Assembly (NCBI GenBank): GCA_964544695.1 | Contig: CAZJDB010000038.1 | Coordinates: forward strand, 1-64,000 | DNA length: 64,000 nt | Reading direction: 5' to 3' | From: Dinghuibacter sp964544695 | GTDB taxonomy: Bacteria; Bacteroidota; Bacteroidia; Chitinophagales; Chitinophagaceae | Shown here: piece after piece, positions 1 through 8,637 of the stretch | Position numbering within the stretch: position 1 is the first letter of the stretch | How the letters are laid out: each line of letters starts with the position of its first letter | The notes under the pieces: model-generated | The model's input: the letters and a program-made list of their open reading frames with translations, nothing else | Database searches by the model: none | Told to the model about the DNA's origin: nothing | Program-made: the position numbers and the translations under genes

Positions 1-738
1 GTGAAGGTGATCGCCTCCATAGGGGGGCAGTACACCGATAAGACATTTGGCACCATTTCCGCCAGCCCGGACCTGACCAGGAAGTTCGTGCAAACATTGC
101 TCGACCAGGTTGACAAATACCACCTCGATGGGATAGACCTGGATTGGGAATATCCATCGCTGACGGATAACGGGGTTGAATCGGGCCATCAGTTGGATTT
201 GATCAAGGCGCTGTCTACGGCGTTGCACGCAAGGGGCAAGGAACTCACAGCGGCGGTGGCAGCAAAACCCAGATGGGGCGCGCTTGTGTTGGATGCTACC
301 GTATCCATGCTGGACTACATCAATATCATGGATTACGACCAGGTCGAGGACCCTACCAGGCTCAACCATTCAAGCTATGCTTTTGCGGTGGAGGGCCTGA
401 ACTACTGGATCAGAGATCGCCACGTCCCCAGTGACAAATGTGTGTTGGGGGTTCCAACGTATGGCCGGGCGAAAGGAGTCGTGCCGCCATATTACCATGA
501 CTTGATTGACCATGGCGCGGATCCTAATGCGGACTCTCTGACCAGTGCTGCATATAAGAATATCCCCGTGTATTACAACGGGAAAGTGCTGATGGCGGCA
601 AAAACAGAACTGGCATTGCGGGAATGCGGCGGCATCATGATTTGGGAAGTAAACGGAGATACGGACGATCCGGAAACCTCCCTGATCCACGTCATTGCAG
701 AAAAAGCCAAGGGAAAGATGATCCGTGAAAAGCGGTAA
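1..738 (+). CDS. Glycoside hydrolase family 18 (chitinase-like) domain, 5' end cut by window
   Basis: The visible 245 residues carry the GH18 catalytic signature DGIDLDWEYP at residues 43-52, fitting DxxDxDxE with Glu50 as the expected acid/base. The preceding KVIASIGG stretch is the conserved beta-strand before it. GH18 enzymes cleave chitin or related GlcNAc glycans by substrate-assisted catalysis. The protein ends normally at 738. A GH18 barrel is usually longer than what is visible and its first strands are missing, so the gene probably starts before the window and the GTG at position 1 is likely an internal codon. No type IX C-terminal sorting domain is seen. It ends 3 bp from the convergent FkbM gene. 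The substrate cannot be told from the sequence. Confidence 0.85.
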   Translation: MKVIASIGGQYTDKTFGTISASPDLTRKFVQTLLDQVDKYHLDGIDLDWEYPSLTDNGVESGHQLDLIKALSTALHARGKELTAAVAAKPRWGALVLDATVSMLDYINIMDYDQVEDPTRLNHSSYAFAVEGLNYWIRDRHVPSDKCVLGVPTYGRAKGVVPPYYHDLIDHGADPNADSLTSAAYKNIPVYYNGKVLMAAKTELALRECGGIMIWEVNGDTDDPETSLIHVIAEKAKGKMIREKR

Positions 739-741
739 TCC

Positions 742-1485
742 CTATCGCCGGTAAAAATATACCACCGGGCTGGGGTGCGCGCTTTCCTTGAGGGTGAATC
801 CCTGGTCGGTGATTTTTTGGATGATATCGGAACACTTTTGTTCTCCGATAATATCCGGGTGTAATTCCAGGAGGATTTTTTGGATAGGGGCATTTTCGAG
901 AAAGGCAGGTTTGTCGAAAATGTCCTCTTCTCCTCCCTCAATGTCGATCAATAAATAGGTGGGTAGGTATTGCCGGAAGATTTCCCGGATGGGTACAGGG
1001 GTCACCTGCACGGTCTCGGTGATTTTACCGGGAATGGAGGTTTTCGAGGAGGAACTCCAGAATTCATCTGCGATGTTGAAGGCAATGTGGGTTTCGGATG
1101 TACCATCCGTAATGACGATTTGGTTCCGGAGTTCGAAGTCCACTCCGTTTTTTTTCATGTTCCCCCTGATGATGGGCAAAAGTTTTGAGTTCCCCTCGAA
1201 GCTGACCACCTTTCCTCCGTTGATTTTCGCGCAAAAGATGGCATTGAACCCCAAACCGGTTCCCAATTCCAGTAAAATGTCCTCCGACGTGAAGGTCTTC
1301 TGCAAGGTCAGGTTTTCATCCTTTTCGTAAATGCCGGCAATGATGGCTTTACCCGCTCTTTCGGAAATGGCAGGATCGCCGATATTCAGGTATACGCCGT
1401 TGAGTCTTTGCCAACGGACGAGTTTCCGGAAGCCGTAGGTGGCAACAAACTTCACTTTTTGCGATAGATTCATAAGCTGTACCAT
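742..1485 (-). CDS. FkbM family SAM-dependent methyltransferase
   Basis: A 247-residue protein with a Rossmann methyltransferase fold. The SAM-binding motif I is LLELGTGLGFNA at residues 71-82, followed by the acidic FEGN strand near 96-99 and the family motif LLIDIEGGEEDI. FkbM-family enzymes O-methylate sugars or polyketides and are common in capsule and O-antigen loci. It is the last gene of a minus-strand cassette and overlaps the deacetylase gene upstream by 16 bp, which suggests translational coupling. By context it probably methylates a surface glycan; the acceptor is unknown. Confidence 0.85.
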   Translation of the reverse strand: MVQLMNLSQKVKFVATYGFRKLVRWQRLNGVYLNIGDPAISERAGKAIIAGIYEKDENLTLQKTFTSEDILLELGTGLGFNAIFCAKINGGKVVSFEGNSKLLPIIRGNMKKNGVDFELRNQIVITDGTSETHIAFNIADEFWSSSSKTSIPGKITETVQVTPVPIREIFRQYLPTYLLIDIEGGEEDIFDKPAFLENAPIQKILLELHPDIIGEQKCSDIIQKITDQGFTLKESAHPSPVVYFYRR

Positions 1486-2441
1486 TTATTGGTTTGCGCG
1501 TCTGCGGATTTGGGGATGTCGTTGGTGTCGAGCCTGGGCAGAGTGAGCCGGTCGTCCATCCCGATGTTGGCTACCGCCACCCGGGTGGTAAGGCCGGTTT
1601 TATACCGGTGCTTTTTAAGCAAATCCAATGTATCCGAATTATAGCTGCCATACGGATAGCACATCGTCAGATTCTCCTCCCTGACCCCGATGCGCTTGAG
1701 AAATTCCGCCGACCTTGCGATCTCCACCTCCTGAAGCTCCCTGGACAGCGATCCCAGCCAATAGTGGTTATCCCCATGGGCCCCGAAGTGCATGCCGTTC
1801 CTTTGCATGCATTGAATTTGTTCTACATTCATGTACAATTCCTGGCTGAAAGCCACTTCGTCCGACGATACGAATTTCCTGAAAAGGGCGTCCGTAATGA
1901 TCATCCTCAATTCTTCCACCAATTCCACTTGAAGCAGGCGCTTTATGAAAATGACCTCGGGCGAATCGAACCTGTCCGTGGCCGCCAGCTTCTTGTAATA
2001 ATGATCATTGGACTCCAGGTGGTAAGATTCCCGGTGGGCATCGAGGTGACGGAAAATTTCGGCGATGAGGTCCCGTTTATCCCTTACCGTGGCCAAAATG
2101 AAATGGATTTTATTTACATCCAGGATTTTGTGTTCCATGACGGCTTTGACGGGGGCGAAGAACGAACCTTGCCACTTTTTTTTATCCAACATCGGGAATA
2201 CGTACGTGAAATGGTCCGCATAGGCGTCGTCGAAGGTCAGCAGCACGGCATGGGGAGGAAGGGAAACCCGGGCGTCCAATGCACCGAGCAATTCCTCCAT
2301 TTTAATGACGTTATAGTTTTTGCCGAGATAGTCGAGTTGTTCCTGGAAAAGGGACACATCCAGGCCCTTGATTTCAGGATAGCGGGAGTCCTTCAGGTTC
2401 CGTACATAATGGTACATGACAATGGTGCAGGAGGTATTCAT
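1470..2441 (-). CDS. Polysaccharide deacetylase (NodB-homology) family protein
   Basis: A 323-residue protein of the carbohydrate esterase 4 type. The N-terminal MYHYVRNL and the metal/catalytic motif LLTFDDAY (TFDD at 69-72) are clear. The second motif appears as GAHGDNHYWLG at 220-230, where an S/THxxxH pattern is expected, so the histidine pair is somewhat divergent. No signal peptide is seen, so it may act on a lipid-linked precursor at the cytoplasmic side. A roughly 100-residue insertion separates the two motifs, as in capsule and lipid-linked-sugar deacetylases. The likely role is N- or O-deacetylation of a glycan made with the neighbouring genes. Confidence 0.82.
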   Translation of the reverse strand: MNTSCTIVMYHYVRNLKDSRYPEIKGLDVSLFQEQLDYLGKNYNVIKMEELLGALDARVSLPPHAVLLTFDDAYADHFTYVFPMLDKKKWQGSFFAPVKAVMEHKILDVNKIHFILATVRDKRDLIAEIFRHLDAHRESYHLESNDHYYKKLAATDRFDSPEVIFIKRLLQVELVEELRMIITDALFRKFVSSDEVAFSQELYMNVEQIQCMQRNGMHFGAHGDNHYWLGSLSRELQEVEIARSAEFLKRIGVREENLTMCYPYGSYNSDTLDLLKKHRYKTGLTTRVAVANIGMDDRLTLPRLDTNDIPKSADAQTNKWYSL

Positions 2442-3464
2442 TTATGCAGGATTTAGGCGGCTTGGGCGGTCCTGGTCGCCGTCAGCCTTGAACAAACGGA
2501 AACCCTGGGTAAGGGTGGAAAAAAAATGGATCGGGACATTCCTTTGCTCGAAGGGTTCGAAATAATTGGGCACGATCAGGCCTTCCCAATCGGATTTCCT
2601 TAAGAAACCCGCCTTTGTCATGGTTTCGGGGCTTATGCCATATTGGTAAAAATCCATGTATTCGTAACCCCCATCGTGCACCAGGGCTTTCAGGCTTTTC
2701 CCAGAGCATGCGAGATCGGTCGGGTCCCCGATGAAATCGACCAATCTAAGGATCCGGGTGCCCGAAACGGTATTCTCCCTTGCGATCAGGATACTCGTGA
2801 GGTCTTCACCCGGCTTCCCGAGCCCCAAGACCTTGTATTGGTAAAACGGATGATTGAAATATCTTTTTTTCAAGTACGAGGCATCCTTGTAAGGGATGTC
2901 CTCCTTACGGCGGTCCGCCCGGAACTGAAGGCTCAATGCCTCGTGGGATTCCAGGGGAATGACCGGCCAATCCCCCCAGCCCTGTGGTAACCCGGCATGC
3001 GGCCGGTCCGGTACGACTGCCACGCGGAATTCCAGGGGCCGGTCGTTCAGCAGGACAAAGTGCTCCAACTTGCCTACGGTATAGCCAAGGAACTGGTAAA
3101 TGGGTAAAGTTTTTGGATTTGCCCCGACCGTGAATACGGATCGTAAGCCGTAGTTTTTGATCAGGTGATTGAGAAGGGATACGCCAAGCGAGGGGTCCCC
3201 GTTTTTCGGTCTCACCTTCCACATGACGGTGAATACGTCACAACCGACTAGTTCGGGCGAATAAGCAATAAAACCAAGGGTGCCGTCTATTTCTCCTTGT
3301 TCATCCAGGGCAATGATGAAATTAAGCCGGTCCCCTTCCAGGAAGTCGTAGTCGAAAAGGGTTTCCGCTTTGATGTAAATATGGTTTGGATTCCATTGGT
3401 CCGACAGGAAGTCCAGGATTTTTTTCTTGTCCGCCTTTTGGGCTAATCTGATCAGGTGTGGCAT
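2442..3464 (-). CDS. GNAT-like acyltransferase in glycan cassette
   Basis: A 340-residue protein whose first 150 residues look like a GNAT N-acyltransferase (LIRLAQKADKKKILDFL, then a strand with IDGTLGFIAY, then LGVSLLNHLIKNYG). The C-terminal half could be a second GNAT-like domain but shows no clear motif. Its stop lies directly against the start of the deacetylase gene, and it sits 13 bp downstream of the acyl carrier protein gene. This makes an ACP-bound acyl donor plausible, with transfer to an amino sugar freed by the deacetylase. That is inference from context; substrates are unknown. Confidence 0.6.
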   Translation of the reverse strand: MPHLIRLAQKADKKKILDFLSDQWNPNHIYIKAETLFDYDFLEGDRLNFIIALDEQGEIDGTLGFIAYSPELVGCDVFTVMWKVRPKNGDPSLGVSLLNHLIKNYGLRSVFTVGANPKTLPIYQFLGYTVGKLEHFVLLNDRPLEFRVAVVPDRPHAGLPQGWGDWPVIPLESHEALSLQFRADRRKEDIPYKDASYLKKRYFNHPFYQYKVLGLGKPGEDLTSILIARENTVSGTRILRLVDFIGDPTDLACSGKSLKALVHDGGYEYMDFYQYGISPETMTKAGFLRKSDWEGLIVPNYFEPFEQRNVPIHFFSTLTQGFRLFKADGDQDRPSRLNPA

Positions 3465-3477
3465 GCTTGCTGTGGGA

Positions 3478-3732
3478 TCAACCGGCTTTCTGTTTCACTT
3501 TCGACTCGATGGCCCGGCAAATCTCTCCGACATTTTGCCAGGTATGAACCTCCTCCGTGGAGAATTTTATCCTGAAATGTTTTTCCAACTCGACTACCAT
3601 ATAGATATGATTCAGGGAGTCCCACCCTTCCACGTCCGCTGCGCTGGTTTCGGGCGAAAGGACAATGGTATCATCGTCCAACACCTCCCTGAAAATCGTG
3701 TTTACCTCTTGTAGCGTTTCCATGACATTCAT
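3478..3732 (-). CDS. Acyl carrier protein
   Basis: An 84-residue acidic protein with the phosphopantetheine attachment motif GWDSLNH; Ser39 is the expected modified residue. The helical pattern after it (IYMVVELEKHF) fits the ACP fold. Its start overlaps the stop of the FkbH-like gene by 4 bp (ATGA type), so the two are probably made together. A dedicated ACP in a glycan locus, rather than next to fab genes, suggests that it carries a special acyl group for surface decoration rather than serving fatty acid synthesis. Confidence 0.9.
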   Translation of the reverse strand: MNVMETLQEVNTIFREVLDDDTIVLSPETSAADVEGWDSLNHIYMVVELEKHFRIKFSTEEVHTWQNVGEICRAIESKVKQKAG

Positions 3733-5450
3733 TGATTTATATAATGGAGCAAAGGATCAAATCCAGTGAAGTCCAAACTCCATAGGCCACCCACGGAAGC
3801 AAATCCGAGTTTTTCGTAATGGTCTTTTACCAGGGCGTTTTTAGGGGTGGGGATGTATTCCCCGGTCAGGCGCGAGAACCCGTTTTCCCGTGCCATGCTC
3901 ACGCAGTAATTCAGGACTGCGCTTTCCACACCTCTTTTCAGGACGCGGCAACTCATCAACCAGGTATCTACGAAAAGCTCCTTGTCGCTGGCCTTTTTGA
4001 GGATAACGACCGATATCAGCCCGTAATCTCCAAACTTGTCCTTCAGGCGGACGCCCAGGGTATAAGCGGACGGATCTTCCATCCATGCATTTATGTCGGA
4101 TTCCCCGTACCTGGTTGTGCGAAGGTTATACTGGTTGGATCGATGGGTAAGCTGGGCGATCCTGGACACATCGGCCGGGCTGAAGGGGCCTATGCTAATC
4201 TGCATTTCAAGGCTGCGTAAAAAATCCCCCATATCGGTCAGGGTAGTGCGCAACCGCTGCCTCTGGTCTTCCTGCCGGTATTGCAGGGTGCGATCCTTAT
4301 CGCCGGGACTGTACGACGCCGTTTCAAACAACTGAAGTTGCTGAAGGAAGTCCACGTATTGCGCAGGGTCTTCCGGCAATTCGGGAACCGTTACCTGGGG
4401 GAGGTTGATCCGGACGATTTCACGCTCCGCGGGATTGTCATCGAGGAAAACCATGGAATCGAAGCCTACGTTGAGGATCTCCTGGATGGTCCGAATATTT
4501 TCTACTTTGTCCTGCCAATTTGCAATGAACAGGGAAATATCACCAGGCCTCAACAGCATATCCGGGTGCTTTTCGAAGGGTTCACGCGCAATGGCGTCTT
4601 CATTCTTCGAGCACACGGCCAGAATGATACCCCTTTCCTTGAGTTCCTTTACCCAGGCCTGCAGCCTGGTAAATGCCATGCCGATACCTAATCCGCCAAT
4701 CCGGATACCTGCGAGTCCGTCGTCACCGATCACGCCTCCCCAGAGCGTATCATCGAGATCTAGGATGAGGCACTTCTTCACCGAGCCCTGGAAAGCGGCT
4801 ATGAAACTGGCCAGCCGTTGGGCGAACGGGGCATGGAAATCCACGTCGAAAGGAAGATCGGCGTCCGTGAACCGGCTCCAATCCCGGATATGGGAAGTAC
4901 CGAAATATTGAATGAGACCGTTCAGGTCAAATAAAAATAACCGGTCTGAATCTTTCGCCAGGTCGATCAGGGCGGCGTTTATTTGATAGGTTTTCGTCGT
5001 GAAGGACTGGTCGACTTTGGCGTAAAAATTGCCGAATACCTGGTCATTGACCGTTTCCAGATTGTTGAGGATGATTTTCGCATTTGTCCTGGAAGACATC
5101 AGTCCGACCAGCTCCCCAATATGTGACATGAAATCTCCGGCGAAAGAGGCTTTCCCGGTGGGGTTCAAGGCATAAAATTTGTCCTGGAGCTTCAGAGAAG
5201 ACAACGTTAGAAAAATGAAGTCTGGTTCAGAGGCATACAGGGAGGATTGCTCGTCATAAACTTCAGCCTCTATCTGGTCGTATCCCGCCTCATAGATGTG
5301 AAAGTCGAAACCTACCCCGATACCGGCATATTTGAGGGAAGCTGTAAGGATTTGTGTGGAATAATTTCCCAGTACAGCCATCTTCACTACACGTAGACCA
5401 TCTTTTCCGGCTGCATTCGCCTTTTTCTTGAGGGCCTGGAAGCTAACCAT
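3729..5450 (-). CDS. FkbH-like HAD-IIIC phosphatase / acyltransferase
   Basis: A 573-residue protein with three parts: an N-terminal alpha/beta region (about 20-215), a HAD-IIIC domain with nucleophile motif DLDDTLWGG at 231-239, SKNEDA at 281 and FLDDNPAERE at 335, and a C-terminal GNAT-like domain containing RSNQYNLRTTRY at 437-448, a hallmark of FkbH proteins. Known FkbH enzymes dephosphorylate 1,3-bisphosphoglycerate and load a glyceryl group on an ACP. The ACP gene directly follows and overlaps. An open frame continues upstream to 5786, but that would cross the divergent fucose synthase gene and encodes no family sequence, so the ATG at 5450 is chosen. Glyceryl loading is inferred. Confidence 0.85.
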   Translation of the reverse strand: MVSFQALKKKANAAGKDGLRVVKMAVLGNYSTQILTASLKYAGIGVGFDFHIYEAGYDQIEAEVYDEQSSLYASEPDFIFLTLSSLKLQDKFYALNPTGKASFAGDFMSHIGELVGLMSSRTNAKIILNNLETVNDQVFGNFYAKVDQSFTTKTYQINAALIDLAKDSDRLFLFDLNGLIQYFGTSHIRDWSRFTDADLPFDVDFHAPFAQRLASFIAAFQGSVKKCLILDLDDTLWGGVIGDDGLAGIRIGGLGIGMAFTRLQAWVKELKERGIILAVCSKNEDAIAREPFEKHPDMLLRPGDISLFIANWQDKVENIRTIQEILNVGFDSMVFLDDNPAEREIVRINLPQVTVPELPEDPAQYVDFLQQLQLFETASYSPGDKDRTLQYRQEDQRQRLRTTLTDMGDFLRSLEMQISIGPFSPADVSRIAQLTHRSNQYNLRTTRYGESDINAWMEDPSAYTLGVRLKDKFGDYGLISVVILKKASDKELFVDTWLMSCRVLKRGVESAVLNYCVSMARENGFSRLTGEYIPTPKNALVKDHYEKLGFASVGGLWSLDFTGFDPLLHYINQ

Positions 5451-5507
5451 TATCCATAGGCATTTAAGAGGGCGCAAAATACTGATTTTTTTTAAGGATA
5501 TTTGACC

Positions 5508-6431
5508 ATGGATAAGAAAGATTGCATATATGTCGCAGGGCACAGGGGAATGGTAGGTTCGGCGCTTGTGCGCAGGCTGAAAGGGTTGGGGTATGCGAAC
5601 CTGCTCCTGAAAACGTCCGCAGAGCTCGATTTGAGAAATCAGCAGGAAGTAGTTGCATTTCTTATGGCCGAAAAGCCCGATTATGTTTTCATGGCTGCTG
5701 CCAAGGTAGGTGGGATATTGGCGAATAATTCTTATAGGGGTGAGTTCATCTACGATAACCTTGCCATTCAAAATAACGTTATCCACGGAGCCAAGATGGC
5801 GGGCGTCAAAAAGCTATTGTTCCTGGGATCGTCTTGTATTTACCCCAAAATGGCTCCGCAGCCCATTAAGGAGGAGTACCTCCTGACTGGTCCGCTCGAA
5901 CCCACCAACGAACCTTACGCCATTGCCAAAATCGCAGGGATCAAGTTGTGTGAAGCATACCGTAGTCAATACGGTTGCGGTTTTTTTTCCGTACTTCCTA
6001 CGAATCTGTATGGTCCCAATGACAACTACGACCTGGCCAATTCTCACGTCCTTCCGGCCCTGATCCGGAAGTTTCACGAAGCCAAAACGGGAAACAAGGA
6101 ATCGGTGGAGGTGTGGGGGACAGGGACCCCCAGGCGTGAATTCATGCACGCGGATGACCTGGCCGACGCGTGCCTTTTCCTCATGAACGACTATGATGGG
6201 GAAGGACCGGTTAATATAGGCGTGGGGGAAGACATTGCCATCAGGGATTTGGCCCTGATGATCGGGGATATCGTCGGGTTTCGTGGGGAGATTGTCTTCG
6301 ATACCTCCAAGCCGGATGGTACCCCCCGCAAATTGATGGATAGCTCGCGGCTCCATTCCATGGGCTGGGCTCCGAAGATCGGTCTTCGCGAGGGTATAAC
6401 CGAAGTATATGAGCACGCTTACCTTTCGTAA
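5508..6431 (+). CDS. fcl: GDP-L-fucose synthase
   Basis: A 307-residue short-chain dehydrogenase/epimerase. NADP-binding GHRGMVG lies at 11-17 and the catalytic YxxxK is YAIAK at 137-141, preceded by the family signature FLGSSCIYPK. It converts GDP-4-keto-6-deoxymannose to GDP-L-fucose in the cytoplasm. The partner gmd is not in the window. ATG at 5508 is chosen over the in-frame TTG at 5502; a -7-like GATATTTG lies 3 bp before it. The gene is divergent from the FkbH cassette and likely supplies fucose for the same kind of surface glycan. Confidence 0.92.
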   Translation: MDKKDCIYVAGHRGMVGSALVRRLKGLGYANLLLKTSAELDLRNQQEVVAFLMAEKPDYVFMAAAKVGGILANNSYRGEFIYDNLAIQNNVIHGAKMAGVKKLLFLGSSCIYPKMAPQPIKEEYLLTGPLEPTNEPYAIAKIAGIKLCEAYRSQYGCGFFSVLPTNLYGPNDNYDLANSHVLPALIRKFHEAKTGNKESVEVWGTGTPRREFMHADDLADACLFLMNDYDGEGPVNIGVGEDIAIRDLALMIGDIVGFRGEIVFDTSKPDGTPRKLMDSSRLHSMGWAPKIGLREGITEVYEHAYLS

Positions 6432-6438
6432 AAACAAG

Positions 6439-6446
6439 TAGATTTG
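6439..6446 (+). promoter_or_regulatory. -7 element TAGATTTG upstream of CapC-like gene
   Basis: An exact match to the Bacteroidota -7 consensus TAnnTTTG, just after the fcl stop and 29 bp before the ATG of the phosphatase gene. The -33 partner is weak, so this is a moderate call. Confidence 0.4.
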
Positions 6447-6475
6447 TATCCAATCAAGATTCATAATTCAATCGG

Positions 6476-7195
6476 ATGGGGCTTTTTTCCTGGGGGCGCT
6501 CTACTGGAGCATTCCCCTCTTTGCAGGCGGATATGCATTCGCATTTGTTGCCCGGCGTGGATGACGGGTCGAAGGATGTGAAGGAGTCCCTGGAATTGAT
6601 CGGTTCCCTTAGGCAGCTTGGTTACCGTAAACTCATAACGACTCCGCATATTTACGGTGAGCTGTATCCGAATACCCTTGAATCTATGGAAAATGCCCGG
6701 GGGCTGCTTCCCGAATTCGATTTCCCGTTCCGGTTCGCCGCTGAATATTTTCTTGATGATTATGTGGAGCAGATCGTCAAAGCCGGGAAACCTCTTCTAA
6801 CCATTCATGAAAACTGGGTCCTGGTCGAAATTTCGTTCGTACAGCCGCCTCCGGATCTGGACCGCAGGATATTCGAACTCCAGGTCGGCGGTTACAAACC
6901 CATCATGGCGCACCCTGAACGGTATCCCTTTTGGCATGGCAACAAAGAGATATTTCACGGGCTCAAAGAAAGAGGAGTGTTGCTCCAAGTCAACCTCCTG
7001 TCCCTGATCGGTTATTACGGCCGGCCCGTAATGGAAACGGCCCAATACCTCTTACGGGAGGAGTTGGTGGACCTAACAGGAACGGACTGCCACCATCAAA
7101 GGCATATCGAAGCCCTCAGGAAAGGGGGACGTCTCCTGGACAAAACGCTGACACCTCTTTTGAAGAAAGATAAGCTGCTCAATCCATTTCTATGA
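6476..7195 (+). CDS. CpsB/CapC-type (PHP) tyrosine-protein phosphatase
   Basis: A 239-residue PHP-domain protein. Metal-binding motifs are DMHSHLLPGVDDG (19-31), TTPHIYGELYPN, the central AAEYFLDD, MAHPERY and TGTDCHH near the C terminus. The family (YwqE, CpsB, Wzb-like function in Gram-positives) dephosphorylates the tyrosine kinase that controls polysaccharide export. No kinase is present in the window. It follows fcl by 44 bp and converges with the VOC gene, overlapping it by 17 bp at the 3' ends. Confidence 0.85.
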   Translation: MGLFSWGRSTGAFPSLQADMHSHLLPGVDDGSKDVKESLELIGSLRQLGYRKLITTPHIYGELYPNTLESMENARGLLPEFDFPFRFAAEYFLDDYVEQIVKAGKPLLTIHENWVLVEISFVQPPPDLDRRIFELQVGGYKPIMAHPERYPFWHGNKEIFHGLKERGVLLQVNLLSLIGYYGRPVMETAQYLLREELVDLTGTDCHHQRHIEALRKGGRLLDKTLTPLLKKDKLLNPFL

Positions 7196-7586
7196 TCTCG
7201 ATGAGATGGTCCACCGGGTTCACAAGGAAGGAACAGCGCAAACCTGCAAATGCCTCGGAATGGAAGGTATTCAGTACCTGCCATCCCTTATTTTTCAGAT
7301 CGTGTAACGTTTGGTCGAAGTTTGCCGAGCGATAGGCAAGGTGGTAGAAGTGTTTCTTTTGGCGCAGATGCTTCATAAGGGGAAGATTTTTTTCGGGGTC
7401 CGGTTGTACCAGCTCCAGGTGAACCCCTGGGGCCTGTTCGATAAAGCAAACTTTAACATTTTGGCTTTCAATATGGTAAATGGGAGAGACTTTTCCAGGA
7501 ATCAGGTCTTTGTAAGCTTCCAGGGCTTGTTCGATACTTTCGGTTAGACAACCTATATGATGAAAAGCGAAAACATGATCCTTCAT
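7179..7586 (-). CDS. VOC family protein (glyoxalase/epimerase fold)
   Basis: A 135-residue protein starting with FHHIGCLTESIEQALEAY and ending in HLIEIIEMD, typical of the vicinal-oxygen-chelate fold with paired metal ligands (His near 9-10, Glu in LELVQP, His in FYHLAYR, Glu in LIEIIE). It resembles methylmalonyl-CoA epimerase-type sequences, but no partner mutase is nearby. It may be a lyase or epimerase of unknown substrate. A near-consensus TATTTTCG lies 4 bp before the ATG. Confidence 0.7.
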   Translation of the reverse strand: MKDHVFAFHHIGCLTESIEQALEAYKDLIPGKVSPIYHIESQNVKVCFIEQAPGVHLELVQPDPEKNLPLMKHLRQKKHFYHLAYRSANFDQTLHDLKNKGWQVLNTFHSEAFAGLRCSFLVNPVDHLIEIIEMD

Positions 7587-7628
7587 GGACCGAAAATAGG
7601 TATTTTTTAATTTTTAGTATTTTGCCAT

Positions 7629-8153
7629 ATGCAACAAGTCGTTCTGGTGAATGAGCAGGACACGGAAACCGGCGTCATGGAAAAGATGGAAGCCCATCGC
7701 CGCGCCCTTCTGCACCGGGCGTTCAGCGTTTTCATCTTTAATCGCGATGGCGAGATGCTCCTGCAACGCAGATCGCTGAAAAAATACCATTCCGGCGGCC
7801 TTTGGACAAACGCCTGCTGTAGCCACCCTGCCCCGGGGGAAGACCTGCTGGCGGCGGCGCAGCGCCGATTGCGCGAAGAACTGGGGTTCACTACGCCGTT
7901 AAATAAGGTATTCGATTTCATTTATAAGGCGCCCCTGGACAATGGCCTGACCGAATATGAATTCGATCATGTCCTGACGGGAGTCTATGATGGGGAAATA
8001 CAACCGGATGCCGAGGAGGTTTCTGAGGTCAGTTACCGTTCGCTGGACGAGATTCGCGAGGAGCTTGGGGCGCACCCGGAGCGCTTTACCGCCTGGTTTG
8101 CTATCGCTTTTTCAAAACTGACTTCTTCTTTCCAACGGGCTCCTCGAAGCTGA
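7629..8153 (+). CDS. idi: Isopentenyl-diphosphate delta-isomerase, type I
   Basis: A 174-residue Nudix-fold isomerase. The active-site Cys lies in TNACCSHP (63-64), the Nudix-like helix is AAAQRRLREELGF, and the later YEFDHVL carries the catalytic Glu. It interconverts IPP and DMAPP for isoprenoid synthesis (quinones, carotenoids, undecaprenyl phosphate). Its 3' end overlaps the convergent MarR gene by 53 bp. The C-terminal tail is basic and Ser-rich (KLTSSFQRAPRS), possibly a product of that overlap. Confidence 0.93.
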   Translation: MQQVVLVNEQDTETGVMEKMEAHRRALLHRAFSVFIFNRDGEMLLQRRSLKKYHSGGLWTNACCSHPAPGEDLLAAAQRRLREELGFTTPLNKVFDFIYKAPLDNGLTEYEFDHVLTGVYDGEIQPDAEEVSEVSYRSLDEIREELGAHPERFTAWFAIAFSKLTSSFQRAPRS

Positions 8154-8607
8154 GCAGGAATTTTTTCATGAATTTGATCACCCCGAGTTTTTCCTTTTCG
8201 TTGAACCCCTTCATGAGCCAGTCATTGTATTGATTCCTTTGTTTCTCCAGGCGCTTCACCACCTTTTGACCTTCGGCGGACAACCTCAGGCGCTTTCTCC
8301 TCCGGTCGAGGTTATCGGCTACCTGAATGACGAGCTTCTTACCGATCAGTACGTTCACCAGGTTGGTGATGTTGGCCCTGGAAGTATGCAACGCTTCTGC
8401 CAGCTCTTTTGCCATCAGGGGCTTTTCCTGCTTGTTGTTTTGGAGATACGTCATGTTGTCGTCTCCGGCGAGGTGAAGGAGGATGACCCACTGCTGGGTC
8501 GTGATTCCTTCGGGCTTCCCAACTTTATCACCGATATGCCGGATCCTGTCTGCGATTTCCATGAACTGGTGAATCATTGTGGCATTCGTATTCTGCTGTA
8601 TCATCAT
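8101..8607 (-). CDS. MarR family transcriptional regulator
   Basis: A 168-residue winged-helix regulator. The recognition region is visible as MAKELAEALHTSRANITNLVNVLIGKKLV, followed by the wing DNLDRRRKRLRLSAEGQKVVKRLE. MarR proteins are dimeric repressors that usually respond to small aromatic ligands. No efflux or catabolic target lies next to it on the same strand. The C terminus is Lys-rich and overlaps the end of idi on the other strand. Either of two adjacent ATG codons could be the start. Confidence 0.87.
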   Translation of the reverse strand: MMIQQNTNATMIHQFMEIADRIRHIGDKVGKPEGITTQQWVILLHLAGDDNMTYLQNNKQEKPLMAKELAEALHTSRANITNLVNVLIGKKLVIQVADNLDRRRKRLRLSAEGQKVVKRLEKQRNQYNDWLMKGFNEKEKLGVIKFMKKFLLSFEEPVGKKKSVLKKR

Positions 8608-8637
8608 TGGTCAATTTATCAGGTTAAAGGGGGGTCG

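Noticed and set aside
5451..5786. N-terminal extension of the FkbH-like gene (open frame to 5786)
   Set aside because: It lies antisense to the first 280 bp of fcl and has no family-like sequence; the ATG at 5450 gives a normal FkbH start.
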